Origin: Lachnospiraceae bacterium
GTDB taxonomy: Bacteria; Bacillota_A; Clostridia; Lachnospirales; Lachnospiraceae
DNA: 10,435 nt
Reading direction: 5' to 3'
Assembly: GCA_024683935.1 (NCBI GenBank)
Contig: JAIKXV010000129.1
Coordinates: forward strand, 1 to 10,435
Shown: in pieces, positions 5,888 to 10,435 of the stretch
Layout of the letters: every line of letters begins with the position of its first letter
Position numbering within the stretch: position 1 is the stretch's first letter
Made by a program: the position numbers and the translations under genes
Notes under the pieces: generated by a model
Told to the model about the DNA's origin: nothing
Seen by the model: only the letters and a program-made list of their open reading frames with translations
Databases searched by the model: none

Positions 5888-6868
5888 ATGAAAAAGAAAC
5901 TGATTACTATGCTTCTGGCTACTACACTTACAGTGTCAATGCTCGGAGGATGTGGAGGAAAAAAGGCAGAGGAACCCGCTCCCGCTGCTCCTGCTGCAAC
6001 AGAGGAGAAGGCAGCAGAAGCTCCTGCAGAAGAGCCTGCAGAAGAGCCTGCAGAAGAGCCTGCAGAGGAAGAGGCTGCTGACAGCAGCGATGCTTCAGGC
6101 GCATCTTTCACACTTCTTGATGTTGATGAGAATATGATCGATGTAGGTGCTTACGGAAAGTCATCTGAGGGTCTGGAACTGGTATTCTCAATGTTTACAG
6201 GTCCTGACAACAACAGCTACGTATCACTTTTCGGATTTGACAATGCCAGCGGCGGCGGAAACGTTATCTGCGGTCAGTATGAGGCTACAACCGAGACTGA
6301 TGAAGACGGCGATAACTGGACATACTTTGACGTGACAGATGTATACAGCGGAAAGAGCTTCAAGCTTGGTGTATGTGAGAAACCTGAAACAGATCAGATC
6401 TTCTTCTTTGATGAGAATGCTGAAGTTATCGAGGGAAAATATCTTTCAAATGCTGAGACCATCAATTATATGGGCAGCGCTGCAGGACTTCTTATGAATG
6501 GTGAATCAGAGGGCGCTGCTGACAGTTCAGCAGAAGGCGGAGACGCTGCTGCAGATGTAAGCTATGTTGACGGCTTTTATGCCAACAACGGAGGCAGTGA
6601 CTTCATGATCTTCTTCTACGAGACATCTAAGGGTGATGTTGCTTATGTAAATGACGGAACCAATGAAGCATTTGCTGAGTACACTGTTGAGAATGCAGAG
6701 CTTGATGACGGAACACCTTATCTTTATGTAAAGGTTGGAAATCTGAGTCTTGGATACTATGAAGAAGGCAGCGATGTTTATCTTGTAACAGAAGACGGCA
6801 GTGTTTATGCAGCTTCTCATCTTACAGAGGCAGAAGCTGAGGAGCTTCATTCAATAGTTAATCAGTAA
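5888..6868 (+). CDS. Surface lipoprotein with AEEP-repeat linker and two beta-rich domains
   Basis: This 326-residue secreted lipoprotein starts at the ATG with AGGAGG six bases upstream; an in-frame ATG nine codons earlier lacks such a site. The signal peptide MKKKLITMLLATTLTVSMLGGC ends in a lipobox, with Cys22 predicted to be lipidated. Residues 23-66 form an Ala/Pro/Glu linker containing tandem AEEP units, probably a flexible spacer away from the membrane. Residues about 72-200 and 225-310 form two acidic domains rich in Asp, Gly and aromatic residues, probably beta-stranded. They are separated by a second low-complexity Ala/Gly/Glu stretch (about 204-222). The two domains may be distantly related to each other, but I cannot name a family. 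The gene has its own strong promoter, lies divergent to the LytTR regulator and is followed after 12 bp by a TM2-domain gene. A binding or envelope-sensing role is possible but not shown. Confidence 0.85.
   Translation: MKKKLITMLLATTLTVSMLGGCGGKKAEEPAPAAPAATEEKAAEAPAEEPAEEPAEEPAEEEAADSSDASGASFTLLDVDENMIDVGAYGKSSEGLELVFSMFTGPDNNSYVSLFGFDNASGGGNVICGQYEATTETDEDGDNWTYFDVTDVYSGKSFKLGVCEKPETDQIFFFDENAEVIEGKYLSNAETINYMGSAAGLLMNGESEGAADSSAEGGDAAADVSYVDGFYANNGGSDFMIFFYETSKGDVAYVNDGTNEAFAEYTVENAELDDGTPYLYVKVGNLSLGYYEEGSDVYLVTEDGSVYAASHLTEAEAEELHSIVNQ
6023..6070 (+). repeat. 12-bp coding tandem repeat encoding AEEP units in the lipoprotein linker
   Basis: CCTGCAGAAGAG occurs at 6023, 6035 and 6047, with a diverged fourth unit at 6059. 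It encodes the PAEE/AEEP linker just after the lipidated cysteine. In-frame unit changes would lengthen or shorten the spacer without disrupting the domains. Confidence 0.9.
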
Positions 6869-6880
6869 GGAAGGTATTAT

Positions 6881-7096
6881 ATGGATAAAACAGCTGCATT
6901 ATTAGTTACGATCTTTCTCGGAGAGCTTGGAGTACACAGGTTTATGGCAGGAAAGATAGGCACAGGGATACTCTGGTTATGTACAGGCGGTCTTTGCGGT
7001 ATTGGCTGGATATATGATATAGTTCAGGTTGCTACCGGAAAGTTCATGAAGGCTGACGGAACTCCCTGGGTAGAGGATTCAAATATTAACGCATAA
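6881..7096 (+). CDS. TM2-domain small membrane protein
   Basis: This 71-residue protein matches the TM2 domain. A first hydrophobic segment, AALLVTIFLGELGVHRFMAG (5-24), carries the hallmark G-x-H-R-F (H19, R20, F21). A second segment, GTGILWLCTGGLCGIGWIYDIV (27-48), ends in the conserved Asp46. The hydrophilic C-terminal tail contains the usual Gly-x-Phe and Asp-Gly-x-Pro elements. The start follows a GGAAGG ribosome binding site. It lies only 12 bp after the lipoprotein gene and is followed by a strong terminator, so the two form one operon. TM2 proteins are widespread; the biochemical role in bacteria is unknown, and two membrane passes with a short conserved turn is all that can be read. 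Confidence 0.9.
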   Translation: MDKTAALLVTIFLGELGVHRFMAGKIGTGILWLCTGGLCGIGWIYDIVQVATGKFMKADGTPWVEDSNINA

Positions 7097-7116
7097 TAAT
7101 TATGCTGCAGCAGATT

Positions 7117-7153
7117 GCGCAGATTCCGTTTTGGAGGAGTCTGCGCTTTCTTT
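7117..7153 (+). terminator. Rho-independent terminator after the lipoprotein/TM2 operon
   Basis: GCGCAGATTCC (7117-7127) pairs with GGAGTCTGCGC (7136-7146) in an 11-bp stem containing one G-U pair, with an 8-nt loop. TTTCTTT (7147-7153) follows. It lies 21 bp after the TM2 gene stop. Confidence 0.85.
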
Positions 7154-7169
7154 GTGAAATAACGCTGCC

Positions 7170-7197
7170 GTTTAGCGTGCAGACAGGTGGATATAAT
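7170..7197 (+). promoter_or_regulatory. Weak candidate promoter for the C11 protease gene
   Basis: A perfect TATAAT lies at 7192-7197, about 25 bp before the GTG start, but the -35 region (around 7170-7175) is poor. A small inverted repeat, ACGCT/AGCGT (7162-7166 with 7174-7178), overlaps the -35 position and could be an activator site. The preceding terminator makes a promoter here likely. Confidence 0.4.
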
Positions 7198-7222
7198 ATA
7201 AAGGTTTCAGAGGTGTTATCAG

Positions 7223-9487
7223 GTGAAAGAGAAGAAAAGCTCAGGTAAAATAATAGCTGTCATAGCTGTCGTCGTTTTGGTACTTGTAATAGGTCTCATA
7301 GTTCTTTCCAGGTGCTCAGGAGATAAAGAAGGCAAAGCTGATAAAAAAACAGAGGCAGAGTTTCAGAACGGTACAGACATTGCCAGTAAACCCGGACAAA
7401 AAGAAAGCATTATTAACGGAGGTAAGCCTTACGGGGATCCTGATACTACCTGGACGGTAATGCTGTATCTTTGCGGCACAGATCTTGAGAGCCGGTACGG
7501 CTTTGCAAGCATAAATCTCAATGAGATCTGCAATGCGGATCTGAGTGACAATGTGAATGTCGTTATTGAAACGGGAGGAGCCGGATCCTGGCAGACCAGC
7601 GGTATACCAACGGATAAGCTCTCACGCTATCATATGAGTGACGGCGAAATGTATCTGGATGAGACCTGTCCTTCTTCATCAATGGGAGAGGCCGAAACCC
7701 TCAGCGATTTTATCAGCTGGAGCGCGTCGGAATATCCCGCCGACAGGTATATGCTTGTATTATGGGATCATGGCGGAGGAAGCCTTTTCGGTATCTGTCT
7801 TGATGAACTGTATGGCAGCGATTCACTTTCCTTAAAGGAAGTGGAGACAGCCATTGTTGATGCGGAGGTACCTTTTGAAGTGGCGGGATTTGACGCCTGC
7901 CTGATGTCAACCCTTGAAACAGCGGAAGTTTTTCAGGGATATGCCCATTATATGGTGGCTTCCGAAGAGGTGGAGCCCGGCACAGGATGGGATTACATTG
8001 CGTGGCTTAACTATTTATCCCGGAATACGGGATGCAGCGGTAAGGAGCTGGGACAGACGATAGTTGACAGCTATATGTCCAAATGCGAGTCCATAGCCCA
8101 GGAGAGCATGGCCACACTTTCTGTCAGTGACCTTACAAAGCTTTCGGGTCTTTCCGAGGCTTTCAGAAATTATTCCGGTGAGCTCGTTATGAGCACACAG
8201 AATGTTTCAGACTTTCAGGATGTGGTACAGGGAGCAGCGCAGTCGGAAAGCTACGGCGAAAGAAGCGGTACAGACGGAACATACGACATGGTGGATCTCG
8301 GGGATCTCATGAACAATACGGGAGGGGTACTGACAGAGTATTCGGATGACGTATTAAAAGCGCTTGAAGATGTAGTGGTCTATGAATCCCATGGAATATA
8401 CAGATCCAGGGCTTCGGGACTTTCGGTATTCTATCCGAAGTACATTGATAATGATATTTACGAAGCCTATGAAGATATAACGGATAACACGGCTTACCTT
8501 GAGTATGCCAGCATAGTAAACGGAGACTGGGATTCCGATGCCTGGGAGACAGCCTGGTCTGAAGCATATGACCAGTATGAGAATGAAGAGGAATCTTCCG
8601 GTGGTTTCTTTGATTCATTATTCTCAACGGGAGTAAGTGATGAGGAAAATGAGGAGGAATATGAAGGGGAAGATGAGGAAGAATACGATGAAGAGGATGA
8701 TACTGAGTCTTCCGGCGGATTTATGAATGATTTCTTCGGATCTGCCCACAGCGAAGAATCCGTGAGTATTTTCCAGAATCTCCATCCTGTACAGGCCGGG
8801 GATGAGGAATTGAAGTATGAGCAGTACATTGACGAAGACAATATAGTAAGGCTTAATATCACTTCGGGACTGGATCTGGTAAAGGATGTGAGGTTCAGGA
8901 TCGTCTATGTGGATGATGAAGGAGAGGCTCTTTATCTTGGCTGTGACCGGGATATCAATGCAGATTATGATACCGGAGAATTCAGCGATAATTTCCGGGG
9001 GACATGGATGACCATCGGCGGTGAATATGTGTGCGCCGAGCTTACTGACAGCACGGATGACTATGACCTGTATATCATCCCGGCGAGGGTAAACGGAGAA
9101 GAAACCTTTATAAGAGCCGTGTATGAATTTGAGAAAGAAGAATTCAGAGTCCTTGGTACATACGATGGTGCCGACGAGGAAACAAACCTCAGCGGAAGGA
9201 ATATCCATCCTCTTGAAGAGGGGGACAAGGTAGATTTCATTTTCTATTCCTTTGATATGGAGTCGGATGACGATGAAGACCCGGAAGAAGTGATACTGGG
9301 AAGCATTGTCTGGAGTGATGACACAGAGATGCTGGATGAAGAAACCGGTGACGGTAAATTCTATTATCTGCTTGAGATTGAGGATATTTTTGGAAATGAG
9401 ACAGACTGCGAGCCTATCGTCATGGAAGTTAAGGACGGGGAGATAACCGCGTATGAACAGGAAGAATATTTGAATCAGAATCCTTAA
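7223..9487 (+). CDS. Membrane-anchored clostripain-family (peptidase C11) cysteine protease
   Basis: This 754-residue protein has an N-terminal membrane anchor (about 9-28) and an external body. The C11 catalytic domain begins near 76 with TWTVMLYLCGTDLES. The catalytic His is His183 (VLWDHGGGSLFG) and the nucleophile is Cys226 (AGFDACLMSTLETA); EEVEPGTGWDYIAWL is the expected following family motif. Clostripain-type enzymes cleave after basic residues, mostly Arg, and are secreted or surface-bound. Residues about 457-500 form a linker: ESSGGFF (457) and ESSGGFM (495) flank a run of Glu/Asp/Tyr (about 473-493). The C-terminal region (about 520-754) is acidic and probably beta-rich, with no family I recognise. 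The GTG start has AGAGGTG seven bases upstream. The N-terminal VLSRC is not a good lipobox, so a transmembrane anchor is favoured over lipidation. The gene follows a terminator and shares its strand with the zinc-ribbon gene 37 bp downstream. Confidence 0.9.
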   Translation: MKEKKSSGKIIAVIAVVVLVLVIGLIVLSRCSGDKEGKADKKTEAEFQNGTDIASKPGQKESIINGGKPYGDPDTTWTVMLYLCGTDLESRYGFASINLNEICNADLSDNVNVVIETGGAGSWQTSGIPTDKLSRYHMSDGEMYLDETCPSSSMGEAETLSDFISWSASEYPADRYMLVLWDHGGGSLFGICLDELYGSDSLSLKEVETAIVDAEVPFEVAGFDACLMSTLETAEVFQGYAHYMVASEEVEPGTGWDYIAWLNYLSRNTGCSGKELGQTIVDSYMSKCESIAQESMATLSVSDLTKLSGLSEAFRNYSGELVMSTQNVSDFQDVVQGAAQSESYGERSGTDGTYDMVDLGDLMNNTGGVLTEYSDDVLKALEDVVVYESHGIYRSRASGLSVFYPKYIDNDIYEAYEDITDNTAYLEYASIVNGDWDSDAWETAWSEAYDQYENEEESSGGFFDSLFSTGVSDEENEEEYEGEDEEEYDEEDDTESSGGFMNDFFGSAHSEESVSIFQNLHPVQAGDEELKYEQYIDEDNIVRLNITSGLDLVKDVRFRIVYVDDEGEALYLGCDRDINADYDTGEFSDNFRGTWMTIGGEYVCAELTDSTDDYDLYIIPARVNGEETFIRAVYEFEKEEFRVLGTYDGADEETNLSGRNIHPLEEGDKVDFIFYSFDMESDDDEDPEEVILGSIVWSDDTEMLDEETGDGKFYYLLEIEDIFGNETDCEPIVMEVKDGEITAYEQEEYLNQNP

Positions 9488-9524
9488 GACAGTAAGATGA
9501 AAGGGAACGGGGTTTCCAAATACC

Positions 9525-10169
9525 ATGGCATATTGTACAAATTGCGGGAATAAGATAGGTGAAGGAGCAAGGTTCTGTACAAACTGCGGGAAGCCGGGGG
9601 CAGCCACGGCTGCTAAAAAGTCCGGCAATAATACGGGAAAGACACAGACTGCACCCACCCGTAAAGAGTTCAGAACCTATTACGACAGGCGGGCAGATTA
9701 CAGCAGATTTAATAATGTCAGGCTGGTGTCAAAGCTTTCCCATCATCAGGTTCATGCTGCAGTTACCATTATAGATCTCATTATTATGTTCATCTGCCTG
9801 ATCGTATTATTCAGGATGGCGCAGGCTACAGATGTTGAGAGCATTAAGGGCATTATGCCGGTAATGTACGTCTCGATCACGATAATGATCATCTGCGAAG
9901 TAATACTGCGTAAGATCCGCCACGATATTATCCATGCATTGCCTAAAGGATTCGATTACTGGCAGCTCCGCCGCCTGCTTAAGTGGAGGATCTTCGGATT
10001 TAATACCCTGAAGACAGGGGCGCTCCGTCTTCTTCAGGGAACAGACGGTAAATACCCCGAACTGGGATTCGGAACCGATGATGAGGGGAATTATTATGCT
10101 TTTGCTGTAGACGGGGAGGATGTTGATAAGTATCCCTTCTACACTGAATTTCAGGCTCCCGGTCAATAA
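9525..10169 (+). CDS. Zinc-ribbon membrane protein with two transmembrane segments
   Basis: This 214-residue protein begins with a zinc ribbon, YCTNCGNKIGEGARFCTNCG, with four cysteines at 4, 7, 18 and 21 (CxxC-10-CxxC), so it should bind one zinc. A basic, flexible segment follows (22-70). Two hydrophobic helices (about 76-97 and 108-128) flank a short polar loop, and a soluble C-terminal domain contains basic WQLRRLLKWR and acidic stretches. The zinc ribbon and C-terminal part are probably cytoplasmic. N-terminal zinc ribbons on small membrane proteins are common in Clostridia, and their function is generally unknown. The ATG at 9525 has no strong ribosome binding site (GGGAACGGGG lies rather far upstream), so translation may depend on the protease gene 37 bp before it. 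The start is supported because the zinc ribbon begins directly after the Met. A terminator follows. Confidence 0.85.
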   Translation: MAYCTNCGNKIGEGARFCTNCGKPGAATAAKKSGNNTGKTQTAPTRKEFRTYYDRRADYSRFNNVRLVSKLSHHQVHAAVTIIDLIIMFICLIVLFRMAQATDVESIKGIMPVMYVSITIMIICEVILRKIRHDIIHALPKGFDYWQLRRLLKWRIFGFNTLKTGALRLLQGTDGKYPELGFGTDDEGNYYAFAVDGEDVDKYPFYTEFQAPGQ

Positions 10170-10185
10170 ATAAAGAAAATGCTGA

Positions 10186-10215
10186 TAAAAAGTCCTGCTT
10201 CGGCAGGGCTTTTTT
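10186..10215 (+). terminator. Rho-independent terminator after the zinc-ribbon gene
   Basis: AGTCCTGC (10191-10198), a TTCG tetraloop and GCAGGGCT (10203-10210) form an 8-bp stem with one G-T pair. The stem can be extended by an A-run before it and a T-run (10210-10215) after it. The stable UUCG-type loop and T-run are typical. Confidence 0.9.
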
Positions 10216-10246
10216 CGCTCTTTGTCGGCTAATGTGATATTATATT

Positions 10247-10281
10247 AATGATTCGGACGCCAAAAGTCACATTTTGATTAA
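10247..10281 (+). repeat. 35-bp perfect repeat, copy B, after the last terminator
   Basis: It is identical over 35 bp to the leader of the response regulator gene (5680-5714), in opposite orientation. It lies 32 bp after the zinc-ribbon terminator and points to the right edge of the window. AT-rich DNA with TATATT (10241-10246) precedes it, but no convincing -35 is present. No gene follows within the window. Confidence 0.95.
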
Positions 10282-10435
10282 ATACGGATTGTTCCGTGCT
10301 TCGCGGTCTCCGCTTCGCTACGGTCGGCGCAAAACCGATGTCCACTGGACATCGTGCGCCCCACAATCCTACCCCACACTCGCATTCCGTGGGACCCCTG
10401 TCTACGCTCCGCTACGGTCGGCCCATAACCAAGGT
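10282..10435. repeat. Non-coding repeat block: imperfect 23-bp direct repeats around a strong hairpin
   Basis: A 23-bp unit ending CGCTACGGTCGGC occurs at 10306-10328 and 10400-10422 with two mismatches. Between the copies, CGATGTCCA (10336-10344) and TGGACATCG (10346-10354) form a perfect 9-bp palindrome with a one-base loop. It is enclosed by GGCGCA (10326-10331) and TGCGCC (10355-10360), giving a 15-bp stem with a 4-nt bulge. CCCAC (10373-10377) and GTGGG (10389-10393) form a second small dyad. The block is more G+C-rich than its surroundings and no gene is supported. It looks like a dispersed intergenic repeat family and may continue beyond the window. Confidence 0.65.

Noticed and set aside
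5710..6111. Minus-strand open frame rich in Ser/Ala/Gly over the lipoprotein start
   Set aside because: The low-complexity Ser-Ala-Gly string is the antisense of the AEEP repeat, and the frame crosses both divergent promoters.
8624..9658. Long minus-strand open frame (344 codons) opposite the protease gene
   Set aside because: It lies antisense to the 3' part of the C11 protease, a clear family member, and its translation is a mirror of acidic codons (many Phe/Ile/Leu) with no recognisable motif or ribosome binding site.

Overview
The window looks like chromosomal DNA of a low-to-moderate G+C Gram-positive anaerobe, most likely a Clostridia/Lachnospiraceae-type bacterium. The reasons are strong AGGAGG-type ribosome binding sites, sigma-A-like promoters with 17-bp spacers, an Agr-type GHKL/LytTR two-component pair, a clostripain-family (C11) protease and a short acidic lipoprotein. 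No rRNA, tRNA or CRISPR array is visible.

Left part (1-2677), an accessory or mobile scrapyard. It opens with the last ~144 nt of a group II intron (domains V and VI, branch-point A, CTACTCTAT 3' end). The intron abuts the ribosome binding site of a serine recombinase gene that is frameshifted and truncated after ~38 codons. Next comes a 22-bp-periodic array of TGAGCCACC, resembling the multiple transposase-binding sites at insertion-sequence ends. Then come a 64-residue excisionase-like winged-helix protein with no integrase and an intact 533-residue Schlafen/AlbA_2 plus HATPase_c_4 protein carrying a GQVS micro-repeat. A 362-bp gene-free stretch ends in a long inverted repeat.

Middle part (2678-5753), minus strand. 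A LytTR response regulator and a GHKL sensor kinase (1-nt gap) form an Agr/ComDE-type pair, followed by an alpha/beta hydrolase with its own promoter. No AgrB, AgrD or peptide exporter gene is present, so the sensor is an orphan here and its signal is unknown.

Right part (5888-10169), plus strand. A lipoprotein gene and a TM2-domain gene form one unit ended by a clear terminator. A membrane-anchored C11 protease gene and a zinc-ribbon two-TM protein gene form a second unit ended by a second terminator. All four products appear to be at the membrane or cell surface.

The most interesting signals are in DNA between genes. The divergent region between the response regulator and the lipoprotein gene holds two back-to-back promoters with a 20-bp-spaced direct repeat (AAAA-N-GAC-N-TTT) between them, a good candidate operator for the LytTR regulator. 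In addition, a perfect 35-bp sequence in the 5' leader of the regulator recurs in inverted orientation 4.5 kb away, just beyond the last terminator. It brackets exactly the four-gene envelope cassette plus the divergent promoters. It could be a shared operator, an inversion substrate, or a dispersed repeat boundary. The last ~150 bp is a non-coding block of imperfect direct repeats and a strong hairpin.
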